DNA from: Gammaproteobacteria bacterium 45_16_T64
GTDB taxonomy: Bacteria; Pseudomonadota; Gammaproteobacteria; Pseudomonadales; Ketobacteraceae
Direction: 5' to 3'
Assembly (NCBI GenBank): GCA_002162955.1
Contig: MABD01000048.1
Span: forward strand, 1 to 64,000
DNA: 64,000 nt
In this document: one piece after another, positions 51,869-61,939 of the stretch
Position numbering within the stretch: position 1 is the first letter of the stretch
Layout of the letters: each line of letters starts with the position of its first letter
Notes under the pieces: generated by a model
Databases searched by the model: none
Seen by the model: only the letters and a program-made list of their open reading frames with translations
Told to the model about the DNA's origin: nothing
Program-made: the position numbers and the translations under genes

Positions 51869-53647
51869 CTAGTGGCGTAGGTGAGACTCGATGGCAGTTT
51901 GCAGGGCTTTGGCATCTACTGGCTTTTTTAAGTACTCGTCCATGCCTGCTTGGAGACAGCGTTCTTTATCACCTTCCATTGTATTGGCGGTGACCGCAAT
52001 AATGGGTACATCACAGTAGGGTTTGCTCAGGTTTCGAATGCTACGGGTTGATTCAAACCCGTCCATAACGGGCATTTGGCAGTCCATCAATACCAGAGAA
52101 ATATCATGATCGGAGAGTTTATCGAGGGCATCTCTGCCATTATCGGCGAGCACAACCGTATACCCCAAACGTTTTAACAGACCTTTAATGACGAGCTGAT
52201 TTACGCTGTTATCTTCGGCAACGAGTATGACAGCATTGCTATGTGTGATGGGCTCGTGATCTCTATTGGAGATTTGCTCTTCTGTGTTTTTGCGAAACTC
52301 CACCGGGAATGTGAAACAGACAATGGCACCGGATTGATTCTTTTTGTTTTTAAAGGTAATGCTGCCTAGCATACAGTCAGCGATGGTCTTACACATGGCC
52401 AAACCCAATCCGATACCTTGATGAAGTCGCTGAAATGAGCCATCAAGTTGTTGGAAGGGCTTAAATATATCGTCGATTTTTTCTTCTGGCACGCCCTTTC
52501 CTGAGTCTGTGACGGTGATCGTTACTCGGCCCATATTGGTACTTCTAATTTCAACTGCGTGGGTGATCTCAAGCGAGATCTTTCCTTTCTGCGTAAATTT
52601 AACCGCATTGACGAGTAGATGACGTATGACATGCTGTACTTTTGCTTCGTCACTTTTTATCGAATACTGTGTGATTTTATCGAAATCGGCATTGAATATT
52701 AGGGACTTCTTCGCCGATTGGGCGCTAATTTCTTCCAGTAAGGGGCGAAGTTCAGCATAGAGATCGAAATACTCTTCACGTATTCTCGGTTTAGCAGACA
52801 TAAAATCAGAGAAGGTGAGGATGTCGTCAATTGACATTCTCATTGCAGAGGAGGATTGCATTGCGGCATCCATATAGCCAAGCTGTTCCTCGCTTAGGTT
52901 GGTGCTTTTCAACAACTCAATCGAGCCAACGATGCCGTTCATTGGTGTGCGTAGTTCGTGGCTCATTGTCGACAAAAAGTCTCGCTTTAATTTATCGCTT
53001 TGGTTAATGAGGTGAAATACCTTTAGCGATACTATCCACGTGACAATAAAAAGACTAATGATAGTGAATGTACCGAGATAAATACCAATACGCGTGGTTT
53101 GCTGAATAGACTCCGTTGTATGTTGAAGAGCAATGCCCAGCTCCTTTTGTTGTAGCTCAAGCATATAACCAATACGGGTGTGCAATTGTGAGAATTTCTG
53201 ATTGGAGCGCAATGCGCGTTTCTCAAACTGCGTGAGATCATCCGGATTATTCACAAGGGCTAAGGTAAGTAACCGAGCTTCGGTATAATAGGCGGAAAAG
53301 TCTTCAGAAATAGTGAGGAAATCTTCTGCAATAGTCGGGTCCGTTTTTGAGATATATTCGATGCTTTCATGAAAGTGCAATGCGAGCTGATCGGTATCTT
53401 CTATAAATAGTTCATTTCCTATGCTAACCACATCGGCAAGGGAATCTCGAACGCCAATGGTATCGTGCTCCAATTCGACGAGGCGTTTCAGTATCGGATA
53501 CTGGATGTTATGGACTTGCAGATTGTTTTTTTCAACGGTGCTGGATGTATAGATACTGAAAATTAGATAACAAAAGAATCCCAGGCCGCCTAGCACAGAA
53601 ATAAGTATAATTTGAAATCGAATCTTAGCGTTTTGATTAATCTTCAC
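51869..53647 (-). CDS. Hybrid sensor histidine kinase
   Basis: 592 residues. TM1 at about 11-31, a helical periplasmic sensor region to about 185, and TM2 near 190-210. HisKA FLSTMSHELRTPM with H230; HATPase_c with LLVNAVKFT, DSGKGVP and GIGLGLAM; a C-terminal receiver with phospho-acceptor D522 (LVLMDCQMPVMDG) and Lys in EYLKKPVD. No Hpt domain, so a separate phosphotransfer protein is needed. It is divergent from the porin/PstS-like pair, a context seen with related sensor genes. Confidence 0.9.
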   Translation of the reverse strand: MKINQNAKIRFQIILISVLGGLGFFCYLIFSIYTSSTVEKNNLQVHNIQYPILKRLVELEHDTIGVRDSLADVVSIGNELFIEDTDQLALHFHESIEYISKTDPTIAEDFLTISEDFSAYYTEARLLTLALVNNPDDLTQFEKRALRSNQKFSQLHTRIGYMLELQQKELGIALQHTTESIQQTTRIGIYLGTFTIISLFIVTWIVSLKVFHLINQSDKLKRDFLSTMSHELRTPMNGIVGSIELLKSTNLSEEQLGYMDAAMQSSSAMRMSIDDILTFSDFMSAKPRIREEYFDLYAELRPLLEEISAQSAKKSLIFNADFDKITQYSIKSDEAKVQHVIRHLLVNAVKFTQKGKISLEITHAVEIRSTNMGRVTITVTDSGKGVPEEKIDDIFKPFQQLDGSFQRLHQGIGLGLAMCKTIADCMLGSITFKNKKNQSGAIVCFTFPVEFRKNTEEQISNRDHEPITHSNAVILVAEDNSVNQLVIKGLLKRLGYTVVLADNGRDALDKLSDHDISLVLMDCQMPVMDGFESTRSIRNLSKPYCDVPIIAVTANTMEGDKERCLQAGMDEYLKKPVDAKALQTAIESHLRH

Positions 53648-53815
53648 TACTACTCACCAACAAACCGATTGAAAAACTCAGCCGGAATAATACTCTTTTT
53701 ACGAAGCGATGATATACCCTAAGTGTAGCTTGAAAATACGTGATATTTCTGCACTTTGATGGATATATAAAGATACTGTCTATACTTTAACCTATGAGTG
53801 GTTGAGGGATATTCT

Positions 53816-55072
53816 TTGAATGGTTCTAACACTTTGAAATTACGAAGTTTATTGATTATAGCTATGTTTTTTCTATGCGCCAGGAATGGCTATGCGGTAG
53901 AGGATTGGAGTGTGTCTGGATTTGCCTCACTTGGCATAGCGCGACTACACCATGCTGATGGGGAATTCTGGGGTATAGAAGATGAATGGGACAGTGAAGC
54001 CGACACTATTCTGGGCGTACAGGTTCAAGGTCCGTTGGCGGATCACTGGCTGCTTACCGCACAGTTTATTGTGCCTGGTTATACCTATGATGATCGATAT
54101 CACCCGTTTGAAACCCAATTAGAATGGTTCTTCTTGAGTTACCAAGGGGCGGGTAATATTCGCTACCGAGCTGGACGAATGCGCCTGCCATTTTATTTTT
54201 ACTCAGAATCACTGAATGTTGGGTTTTCTTATCCCTGGGTGCGTCCCCCTGTGGATGTGTATACGCTAGCCCTGTCTCCCCATGGCACCTTTGAAGGTGT
54301 GGATGTTAACCTCGGTTATGATCTGTGGGACGCTGAATTGGAGTGGCAAATCTTTGCGGGTAATACCGAAGGTTCGTTCTCGGGGTTTACGGTCAAAGCT
54401 GAGCCTGCGATAGGTATTGTGACAACCTTGAGATGGGATGAGTGGACACTTCGAAATAATTTATCGTTTTTTCAGACAACAATCGATAGTGAGCCCTTCT
54501 CGCTCGTTGCGTCGGGTTTTGAGCAATTAGCCCAATCAAACCCAACTTTTGAGGGTATTGCCGAGCTGTTTTCTCTTGATGAGAAGTGGATGAACTACAA
54601 CGGGTTAGCGTTGCTATGGGACAAAGATAACTGGAGTATTGTTGCAGAGACATATTATATCGTGGGCTCAAATGAAGGTCTGTCTTCAGACCTGACGGGT
54701 TGGTATGTGTCATTTCAATATCAATTTGATAAGTTCCTACCTTATCTTGTTTTTGGTGGTTACGACAACGAGCTAAAGTCCGACATAGAAAGTGCCATTC
54801 AACGGACGTATGCTGACATTCCAGCGGGTTTTGACCCTGCATTAGATGGTCTTCGAGAAGGCGGACTGGTGATCGCAGATAGCCTTTCTAGCTCTCAAGT
54901 AAGTTATACTGCTGGTGTGCGTTATGACCTATACGAGAATATGGATATCAAATTTGAATATGAATATTTGTATTTTCCCAGTGGTCGTACCGGTGAGGTG
55001 TTTTTTGAGGGTATCGACAATCCACCGAATCATGTGTCAATCACCAGTATTGTTATTGATGTGGTGTTTTAG
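53816..55072 (+). CDS. Outer-membrane porin-like protein
   Basis: 418 residues from TTG 53816, chosen for GAGGG seven bases upstream; GTG 53798 is an alternative. Signal peptide to GYAVED, then a beta-barrel-like sequence: SVSGFASLGIARLHHADGEF, AGRMRLPFYFYSESLNVGFS, YELEYLYFPSG-type strands and a C-terminal Phe (IVIDVVF). A general porin fold with unknown substrate. It overlaps the start of the phosphate-binding-like gene. Confidence 0.8.
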   Translation: MNGSNTLKLRSLLIIAMFFLCARNGYAVEDWSVSGFASLGIARLHHADGEFWGIEDEWDSEADTILGVQVQGPLADHWLLTAQFIVPGYTYDDRYHPFETQLEWFFLSYQGAGNIRYRAGRMRLPFYFYSESLNVGFSYPWVRPPVDVYTLALSPHGTFEGVDVNLGYDLWDAELEWQIFAGNTEGSFSGFTVKAEPAIGIVTTLRWDEWTLRNNLSFFQTTIDSEPFSLVASGFEQLAQSNPTFEGIAELFSLDEKWMNYNGLALLWDKDNWSIVAETYYIVGSNEGLSSDLTGWYVSFQYQFDKFLPYLVFGGYDNELKSDIESAIQRTYADIPAGFDPALDGLREGGLVIADSLSSSQVSYTAGVRYDLYENMDIKFEYEYLYFPSGRTGEVFFEGIDNPPNHVSITSIVIDVVF

Positions 55073-55074
55073 TG

Positions 55075-55515
55075 ATGACGCTGCCTCGAATGTTCGTTGT
55101 CTGTATACTGGTTATTGTCAGTTTCTATCCCTGTTTCAGCATGGCCGAAACGGTGGTGATTGTGCATGTCGACAATCCGATTGAGGCGCTAACAAAACGA
55201 CAAATCAACAAGCTGTATTTAGGTAAGCTGCGGGTGTTTCCACATTCAAAAGATGAGGTTGATACGGTAGATCATCCAAAAACCAGTAAAACGTATCGAC
55301 ATTTTTATCAGTCTATCGTCCATATGAACTTGGCAAAACTGCAACGTTACAGGGCGACGTATTTGTTTAGTGGTAAAGGTCGAGTGCCAAGGACCCTTGA
55401 AAATGCTGAAAAAATTAGGAAATATGTGGCGAATCATAAAACCGCCATTGGTTATCTCGATAGAGCGTATCTTGATGATACAGTCAAAGTAATCTATTCA
55501 ACGGAATCCAATTAG
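55075..55515 (+). CDS. PstS-like periplasmic binding protein (single lobe)
   Basis: 146 residues from ATG 55075; GTG 55072 overlaps the porin stop and is an alternative. Signal peptide (LVIVSFYPCFSMAE), then a short PBP-like domain: IEALTKRQINKLYLGKLRVF and TYRHFYQSIVHMNLAKLQRY, ending AIGYLDRAYLDDTVKVIYS. It has only one lobe of the PstS-type fold. It is coupled to the porin and opposite a hybrid kinase, so a sensing role is likely. Confidence 0.78.
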   Translation: MTLPRMFVVCILVIVSFYPCFSMAETVVIVHVDNPIEALTKRQINKLYLGKLRVFPHSKDEVDTVDHPKTSKTYRHFYQSIVHMNLAKLQRYRATYLFSGKGRVPRTLENAEKIRKYVANHKTAIGYLDRAYLDDTVKVIYSTESN

Positions 55516-55606
55516 GTCACTCTTCATTGTTGCCCTACTGTTACCTTGTAGTTACCTACCGTCAGATAGAATGATCTCTCCAACAAATCAATCAATGAGA
55601 GAGCTT

Positions 55607-57319
55607 ATGAACATCGTAAAACAATGGGGTTTGGGTGTCGGTGTATTACTACTCCTAATCGGGTGTGGTTCTGTGGCTGATGATAAAAACGCTCAAGCAG
55701 AAGGTGATGTTGCCCTAATAAATGGCAAAATATACACCGTTGATGGAGATCAATCTGTCGCAGAAGCGGTCGTGGTTCGTAAGGGAATAATTGTCTATGT
55801 AGGGAATAGCGAAGGTGCCGCAGAATATGTTTCTAATGATACCCGCGTGATTGACCTCAAAGGACAATTGGTTCTACCGGGAATGCAAGACAGTCATCTA
55901 CACCCTCTGGAAGCGGGATCCGGCGCGGTGACCTGTGTATTGGATTCTGAACTTTCTCCGGTGAAACAGCAGAGTACTCTTAGGGCTTGCGGTAAAGAAG
56001 ATACCGGGTTGGACTGGGTGTTAGGGTGGGGGCATTCGCTAGAGCAGTTACTTGCAATGAAAGCCAATCCGCGAGAATTTCTCGATAAACTTATACCTGA
56101 TCGGCCAGTGGCAATTATGGAAGAAACCTCTCACTCAATTTGGGTGAATAGCAAAGCGTTATCATTGGCTGGCATTACCAAAAATACTCCGCACCCAGAA
56201 GGCGGAGCGATTTTAAAAGCCGCAAATTCCGGCGAGCCTAATGGTATATTATTGGATACGGCCGGGGATATTGTGTTCGATATCGCATTTGCTCCCAGTG
56301 CTACGTTGGACCAGATAAATTACCAGGGGTTGCTTAGTGGTCTGGCCCAGGTGGCCGCAAACGGTATTACTTCAGTGGTTGATGCTCGATTATATTGGAA
56401 GCGAAATTATCTAAAGGCATGGGAGCGCGCAGAAAGCGAAGGTACACTATCCGCGAGGGCGGTACTGAGTTTGTGGGCGTATCCGCTAGCTGAAGATAAA
56501 GCGCAGCTAACGACGCTTAAGTCCATGTTCCGTGATGATAGCACTAGTTTAGTGCGCATTAATCAAATCAAAATGTACAGTGATGGTATTTTGCATAACA
56601 GCACGGCAGCGGTGATTGCACCCTATCAGCAGTACTTTGGAGAAGTGGGCGAATATGGCCTAAATTACTTTAACAAAGAACGTATGACCCACTATGTTAC
56701 CGAGCTGGAAAAGGTGGGGTTTGATATGCATATCCATACCATTGGCGATCGCGGTGTGCGGGAGTCATTGGATGCGATTGAAGGGGCGATGGTTACAAAT
56801 GGTACGTTGGATTGGCCCCGTAGACATCGATTAACCCACATTGAAATGGTACATCGTGATGACTATCAACGGTTTATGGAGTTAGGGGTGATTGCGGATT
56901 TCCAGTTGGCGGGGGACTTTACCAAACCGGAAAATTCCTCTTGGATGGATGAGCAAATCGGGGATCGTCACAAAGATATGCTTCCGATTCGTACTCTCTA
57001 TGATAGCGGCGCGTTGGTGACATTAAGTAGTGATTGGGATGTGAGTAGTTTGTCCCCTTTTGTGGGTATGCAAAATTCGTTACTACGGGGTGAGCAGAGC
57101 TTGCCAAATATAGACGCGGCAATACGGGCTTATACGCTTAATCCCGCAATACTGATGCGACAAGAGGATCGCACCGGCACAATAGAAGTGGGTAAGCTTG
57201 GGGATCTTATCGTTGTTGATCAGGACATATTGACCATAGATACTCATAAAATCGCTCAAACTAAGGTGTTATTAACGTTATTGGAAGGGGAAACCGTCTT
57301 TCAGCGTACAGGCTGGTAA
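55607..57319 (+). CDS. Amidohydrolase lipoprotein (YtcJ/PF07969 type)
   Basis: 570 residues from ATG 55607 (GAGAG upstream); two upstream ATGs give a longer N terminus. Lipobox LIGCG, then VALINGKIYTVDGDQSVAEA and a metal motif DSHLHPLEAG. Further TIM-barrel features are IKMYSDGILHNSTAA, DMHIHTIGDRGVRES and a C-terminal SSDWDVSSLSP with GTIEVGKLGDLIVVD. It hydrolyses an unknown amide in the periplasm. A terminator follows. Confidence 0.88.
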   Translation: MNIVKQWGLGVGVLLLLIGCGSVADDKNAQAEGDVALINGKIYTVDGDQSVAEAVVVRKGIIVYVGNSEGAAEYVSNDTRVIDLKGQLVLPGMQDSHLHPLEAGSGAVTCVLDSELSPVKQQSTLRACGKEDTGLDWVLGWGHSLEQLLAMKANPREFLDKLIPDRPVAIMEETSHSIWVNSKALSLAGITKNTPHPEGGAILKAANSGEPNGILLDTAGDIVFDIAFAPSATLDQINYQGLLSGLAQVAANGITSVVDARLYWKRNYLKAWERAESEGTLSARAVLSLWAYPLAEDKAQLTTLKSMFRDDSTSLVRINQIKMYSDGILHNSTAAVIAPYQQYFGEVGEYGLNYFNKERMTHYVTELEKVGFDMHIHTIGDRGVRESLDAIEGAMVTNGTLDWPRRHRLTHIEMVHRDDYQRFMELGVIADFQLAGDFTKPENSSWMDEQIGDRHKDMLPIRTLYDSGALVTLSSDWDVSSLSPFVGMQNSLLRGEQSLPNIDAAIRAYTLNPAILMRQEDRTGTIEVGKLGDLIVVDQDILTIDTHKIAQTKVLLTLLEGETVFQRTGW

Positions 57320-57336
57320 TGAAAATTGGCTGAATC

Positions 57337-57364
57337 AGGCGACTCTATAAGGGTCGCCTTTTTT
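57337..57364 (+). terminator. Terminator after the amidohydrolase gene
   Basis: AGGCGAC pairs with GTCGCCT, followed by TTTTTAT. Confidence 0.85.
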
Positions 57365-57492
57365 ATGGGTAACATTTCGGTCGAGTTTGTCTGCCTACTC
57401 TATACTCAGTAAGAAGGGGTATTGCCCTCTAAGGTTCTGTGTTGTAACGAATTTGGGGAAGCAATTTGGTGGGCAGACGGGTGCGAGACTAA

Positions 57493-59238
57493 GTGATTCG
57501 AAAATTGGGTTCCAAGATACTGGAAACGTGGTTTACGCCTGCCACTTTGCTGATGAGTCAACTGACCTATATCAGCAAATTTGCAGTGGCTACTGCGCTA
57601 TTTGCCGTGCCGTTGATTCTTGTTGTTATCAATGCTTCTGTAGAACATTTCCAAAAAATTGAGCAGCTAGAGCGAAAATTTATCGCGACGCAACGGCTAA
57701 AAGAGATTCATCAAATTAGTCGTAGAATATCAAATTTCCGCAATACCCGAGCAAGCTTACTGCTCAAAACACCTGATGATGAGTCCTCAGTTCAAGATAT
57801 GAGGGATCATATACTGAGCATGTTGGAAAATTTGGCAAACGAAAATAGCATTAAACGCAACAACCTAATCAAACTCAGTATTAGTAACTTAGCGGCGGCA
57901 ATAACTACTGAGGGAGGATATGGATCAGAAGGGGATAGTGTTTATAGTATATTTGGCAGTGTGAACCTTGTGGTAGAGCAGGCTCAGCGATTGGGATTGT
58001 TAGTGTTAACTGAGGGTGGCGCACTGAATGACGACGATGTACTGTCGTTGAATATAGTTTCTATGTTAATGAATGATATACATAAACCGCTGGAACAGTT
58101 TGGTAAAGCTGAAACGATAGGGTCATTTTTTCTAGATAAAGGTTTTCTTGATTCAAAGGGTGTGGTTGTTCTTGCAGAAATATCGAACCTACTGGATACC
58201 AGTTATTCTTCATTGAGTAAGCAGATGGAATTCGTATTTGATCGCTTCCTATTTGCTAAAGAGACCACGATCATTAATGTTTCGTTGTTGGAATCTATTC
58301 CAGAGCTGATCGTCATATCGGAAGATGCTGTTATTCTAGACCCTGACCTCGAAACGGAGGAAGCAGAGTTTAGGAAACAATGTCAACGTGAGCTGAGAAC
58401 ATTGCTTCAGTTTCAAGATCAATTGGTGGATTTTCTAGCGCATCGCTATCAACATCGAATCGATACCCTAAAATCTGATCAGTGGGAGCGAGCATTCGCC
58501 ATCGGCGGATTAGTATTTGGCGCAATGTATTTGTTTACAGGATTATTTTTTAGCGTTGAGCACTCATTGTTACAACTTATTAGTGCGGCAAAGCGGGTAA
58601 CCAATGGGGATTTGGATACCGGTGTGTCTGTAAAAACACGGGATGAATTATATCAGTTAGCCTGTGTATTTGAAGAAATGCGATTACAACTAAAACAGAG
58701 AGATAAAGAACTGATAGAAATGGCCACGACCGACGGTCTTACAGGTCTCTCCAATCGAAAACATTTCAACGATACGATATCGGAAGTACTAAAGAACGCG
58801 AGTCGGGCAGATACGGATGTTACTTTCTTAATCATAGATATAGATTTTTTCAAAAAACTTAACGATAACTATGGTCATCAGGTGGGTGATGACTGTCTCG
58901 TTGAAATGGGCGAAATATTACGAAACGTGCTTGAGCGAGAAACCGATGGTGCGTTTCGCTATGGTGGTGAAGAGTTTGCAATATTACTTCCCAATATGTC
59001 ATCTAAGCATTGTTTAGCATTGGTGGAAAAAGTACTAAAAGCGATCCGTAAATCGACAGTTGATGTTGAAGAAGAGAGAGTTTCTTTTACTGCGAGCATT
59101 GGTGTATCCAGTACCGATTCAGTAAAAAGCTATGAAGTGTATGAAATTATTCAGGCGGCTGATCAGGCACTGTATCAAGCGAAAGAAGAAGGTCGAGATC
59201 GGTACGTATTGCATCCAGCGACAGTGAGAAAGGTATAA
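57493..59238 (+). CDS. Membrane diguanylate cyclase (GGDEF) with inhibitory site
   Basis: 581 residues. The start is uncertain: GTG 57493 or ATG 57553. TM1 is FAVATALFAVPLILVV, the periplasmic helical sensor spans about 330 residues, TM2 is GGLVFGAMYLFTGLFF, then a HAMP-like segment and a GGDEF domain. The active site reads GGEEF in FRYGGEEFAILLPN, and RETD lies five residues before it, the normal c-di-GMP inhibitory site. It synthesises c-di-GMP and feeds back on itself. It is directly upstream of the DUF1329 pair. Confidence 0.9.
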   Translation: MIRKLGSKILETWFTPATLLMSQLTYISKFAVATALFAVPLILVVINASVEHFQKIEQLERKFIATQRLKEIHQISRRISNFRNTRASLLLKTPDDESSVQDMRDHILSMLENLANENSIKRNNLIKLSISNLAAAITTEGGYGSEGDSVYSIFGSVNLVVEQAQRLGLLVLTEGGALNDDDVLSLNIVSMLMNDIHKPLEQFGKAETIGSFFLDKGFLDSKGVVVLAEISNLLDTSYSSLSKQMEFVFDRFLFAKETTIINVSLLESIPELIVISEDAVILDPDLETEEAEFRKQCQRELRTLLQFQDQLVDFLAHRYQHRIDTLKSDQWERAFAIGGLVFGAMYLFTGLFFSVEHSLLQLISAAKRVTNGDLDTGVSVKTRDELYQLACVFEEMRLQLKQRDKELIEMATTDGLTGLSNRKHFNDTISEVLKNASRADTDVTFLIIDIDFFKKLNDNYGHQVGDDCLVEMGEILRNVLERETDGAFRYGGEEFAILLPNMSSKHCLALVEKVLKAIRKSTVDVEEERVSFTASIGVSSTDSVKSYEVYEIIQAADQALYQAKEEGRDRYVLHPATVRKV

Positions 59239-59241
59239 TTG

Positions 59242-60591
59242 ATGAGGGCTTTTCTCAAATATATAAGGATAGGCATCGCTATTTTAGGTGGAGCATTGTT
59301 TTCATCTAATACAAGTGGGGGAGAGTTGTCGTTCCCTAATGTGGATCTTACCCCCGTGGGGGCAGAGATGGCAGGGAATGCTGATGGCAGCATTCCTCGA
59401 TGGATAGGTGGTGATGACAACAGAAAGGAATTCGGACCCAAACTAATTAAAGAAAAGCCACTGTTTACGATCAACAAAACGAATATTGAAGATTATAGAA
59501 CACAGCTTCCAAATGGGTTGTCCGGTCTTGTGGATCATTACCCTACTACGATGACGATACCGGTGTATAAGAGCTATAGACCTGTCTATCTATATCCTTG
59601 GATTTATGAGGCCATCGAAAAGAATAGCAAAAGCGCGAAACTTACCGATGGCGGTGATAGCATCACTGATACCTATTCTGGCATTCCGTTTCCGTTGGCA
59701 AAAACGGGTTATGAAGTATTGTGGAATCATATTTTGGCTTATCGAGGAGTGAGCGTAGATGTGGGTAGTAGTGAAGTTGTTGTACATGAAAACAGAAGAG
59801 CGCGAGTGGTTAAAAATCGCGTTAAATACGCCATTGAGTATTATAACAAAGATAGAAAAAAGTCTGGATTGGATCAGATGTACGCATACTATTTATCATC
59901 AGTGACGTATCCTCCAAAATTATCCGGTGGGGGGTTATTGGTTCATGAGAGGGTGAACCCCTCAAGAATACCTCGGCAGGCGTGGGGGTATATGGCGGGG
60001 CAACGTCGCGTTATTCGTATTCCCAGTGTTGATTATGATGCCCCAATGCCACGGTCTGGTGGAATACGATTTGCCGATGAAATTGATATATACAATGGCT
60101 CGATAGATCGATACAGTTGGCGCCTTGTTGGCAAGAAGGAGCTGATTGTTCCTTACAATAATGAACTGTTATATGACGAAATAAAGAAAGACGATGTATT
60201 ATCGGATAAGTTGTATCAACAGTATCATCCCGACCCTCAATACCTTCGCTATGAGAAACATCGTGTATGGGTGGTTGAAGGTACGCTGAAAGAAGGAGCA
60301 TCACATCCCTATAAGAAACGTGTATTGTATATGGATGAAGATACTTGGCTTGTGGTAGTCGCTGAAAACTATAATAAGAAAAATGCGTTGTGGCGGGTGA
60401 GTGCATCTTACGTCAGGTTATACCATGAGCTGCCTACCGCATTTAAAGTGGTTGATGTTTTTCATGATCTGGTGGAAAAATCCTATTTTGCACAGAGTAT
60501 TGATCCCAAAAGGGAGATAACGACTCTATCGGTCATGCCTGCTAAGCAAACGTTTAAACCATCGGCATTGCGACGCATGGGGCGCCGTTAG
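59242..60591 (+). CDS. DUF1329 protein, copy 1
   Basis: 449 residues from ATG 59242 (a TTG immediately before it is possible). Signal peptide to SSNTSGGELSF, then PVGAEMAGNADGSIPRWIGG, GIPFPLAKTGYEVLWNH and a C-terminal PSALRRMGRR. The DUF1329 fold resembles LolA/LolB lipoprotein-sorting proteins. The family often sits beside RND transporters or outer-membrane partners, but none is here. It starts 3 bp after the diguanylate cyclase gene. Confidence 0.9.
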   Translation: MRAFLKYIRIGIAILGGALFSSNTSGGELSFPNVDLTPVGAEMAGNADGSIPRWIGGDDNRKEFGPKLIKEKPLFTINKTNIEDYRTQLPNGLSGLVDHYPTTMTIPVYKSYRPVYLYPWIYEAIEKNSKSAKLTDGGDSITDTYSGIPFPLAKTGYEVLWNHILAYRGVSVDVGSSEVVVHENRRARVVKNRVKYAIEYYNKDRKKSGLDQMYAYYLSSVTYPPKLSGGGLLVHERVNPSRIPRQAWGYMAGQRRVIRIPSVDYDAPMPRSGGIRFADEIDIYNGSIDRYSWRLVGKKELIVPYNNELLYDEIKKDDVLSDKLYQQYHPDPQYLRYEKHRVWVVEGTLKEGASHPYKKRVLYMDEDTWLVVVAENYNKKNALWRVSASYVRLYHELPTAFKVVDVFHDLVEKSYFAQSIDPKREITTLSVMPAKQTFKPSALRRMGRR

Positions 60592-60613
60592 TCGAGTGTT
60601 AAAAGAAATGACT

Positions 60614-61939
60614 ATGAAAGTACATTCTAGAATAGTGTGGCCTGTGTTACTGATGTTGAGCAGCTCGATAGGAAATTCCTTTCCTAAAGATAATCTTACC
60701 CCACTGGGGGCTGAGTTACTGGGGAATTCAGACGGTTCAATTCCCCGTTGGCAGGGGGAGTCATCAAATACGGTACAGTTGAATAATGAAATTATTGAGG
60801 GAAAGCCGTTATACAATATTACCAATAGCAATATTGACGAATATAAGAGCGTATTGCCCCATGGCCTATTTGCGCTTGTAAAAAAATATCCAGAGAGCAT
60901 GAGAGTCCCTGTCTACAAGAGCTATCGACCGGCCTATTTTCCTGATTGGATTTATGATGCGATAGAAAAAAATGCCACCAGTGCAGAATTAGTGAACAAC
61001 GGTGAGGCGGTAACAAATACTTACCCCGGAATACCGTTCCCCATGGCGAAAAATGGATACGAGGTGTTATGGAACCATAAACTGGCCTACAGAGGGGTGT
61101 ATCTTGAGTCGGGGACAAGCGAAAAAGTCATCCATGAGAATAGGCAATCACAGTCAATTCGGACAAAAGTAAAGTATGCGATGTCCTATTATGATAAAGA
61201 TAGGGCTATCTCAGATCTGGAACAAATGTTGGGTTACTATATTTCTTCTGTAACACATCCACCAAAACTATCAGGTGGTGGATTGCTTGTTCATGAGCGG
61301 GTCAATGGATCGGTGATACCGCGTCAAGCTTGGGGGTATATGGCGGGGCAGAGGCGTATCATTCGGATTCCTAGTGTTGATTACGATTCTCTAATGCCGC
61401 GTTCAGAGGGAATACGGTTCGCTGATGAAGTTGATATCTATAATGGATCGATCAATAGGTATGATTGGCGACTCGTGGGAAAAAAGGAACTTATTATTCC
61501 GTATAATAATGGTGCGCTATATGATGATATCCGGTTTAGGGATCTACTAGATAAGGATTTTTATACGAAATTTCATCCGAATCCTAAGTATCTGCGTTAT
61601 GAAAAACACCGTGTGTGGATGGTGGAAGGTATATTAAAAACGGGGGAATCTCATCCCTATAAAAAGCGAGTCCTTTACATGGAAGAGGATAGTTGGATCA
61701 TTGTCTTGGCTGAAAATTATAAGAAAAATTATGAGCTATGGCGAGTGAGTGTATCCTATGTAAAGTTTTACCAAGATCTAGGAGCGGTATTTAAGGTTGC
61801 GGACATTTTTCATGACATAGAACAAAAATCGTATTTTGCACAAAGTGTGGATGGCAGAAAGAAAACCGTAATAAAAACCACCTTGCCGAGTAAGCAGATG
61901 TTCAAGCCATCGGCACTTAGACGCCTTGGGCGTCGTTAG
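60614..61939 (+). CDS. DUF1329 protein, copy 2
   Basis: 441 residues from ATG 60614, with other starts at 60596 and 60608. Long segments are identical to copy 1: PPKLSGGGLLVHERVN, IPRQAWGYMAGQRR, IRIPSVDYD. The two have clearly duplicated, while the N termini differ. Signal peptide VLLMLSSSIGNSFP. It overlaps the 3' end of the opposite sensor kinase by 23 bp. Confidence 0.9.
   Translation: MKVHSRIVWPVLLMLSSSIGNSFPKDNLTPLGAELLGNSDGSIPRWQGESSNTVQLNNEIIEGKPLYNITNSNIDEYKSVLPHGLFALVKKYPESMRVPVYKSYRPAYFPDWIYDAIEKNATSAELVNNGEAVTNTYPGIPFPMAKNGYEVLWNHKLAYRGVYLESGTSEKVIHENRQSQSIRTKVKYAMSYYDKDRAISDLEQMLGYYISSVTHPPKLSGGGLLVHERVNGSVIPRQAWGYMAGQRRIIRIPSVDYDSLMPRSEGIRFADEVDIYNGSINRYDWRLVGKKELIIPYNNGALYDDIRFRDLLDKDFYTKFHPNPKYLRYEKHRVWMVEGILKTGESHPYKKRVLYMEEDSWIIVLAENYKKNYELWRVSVSYVKFYQDLGAVFKVADIFHDIEQKSYFAQSVDGRKKTVIKTTLPSKQMFKPSALRRLGRR

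Noticed and set aside
54393-54842. 149-residue frame on the minus strand
   Set aside because: It lies wholly inside the porin gene on the other strand. Its product shows no domain and an unlikely composition, so it is a shadow frame.
60011-60406. 131-residue minus frame in DUF1329 copy 1
   Set aside because: It mirrors a conserved segment shared with copy 2 and has no own start site or domain.
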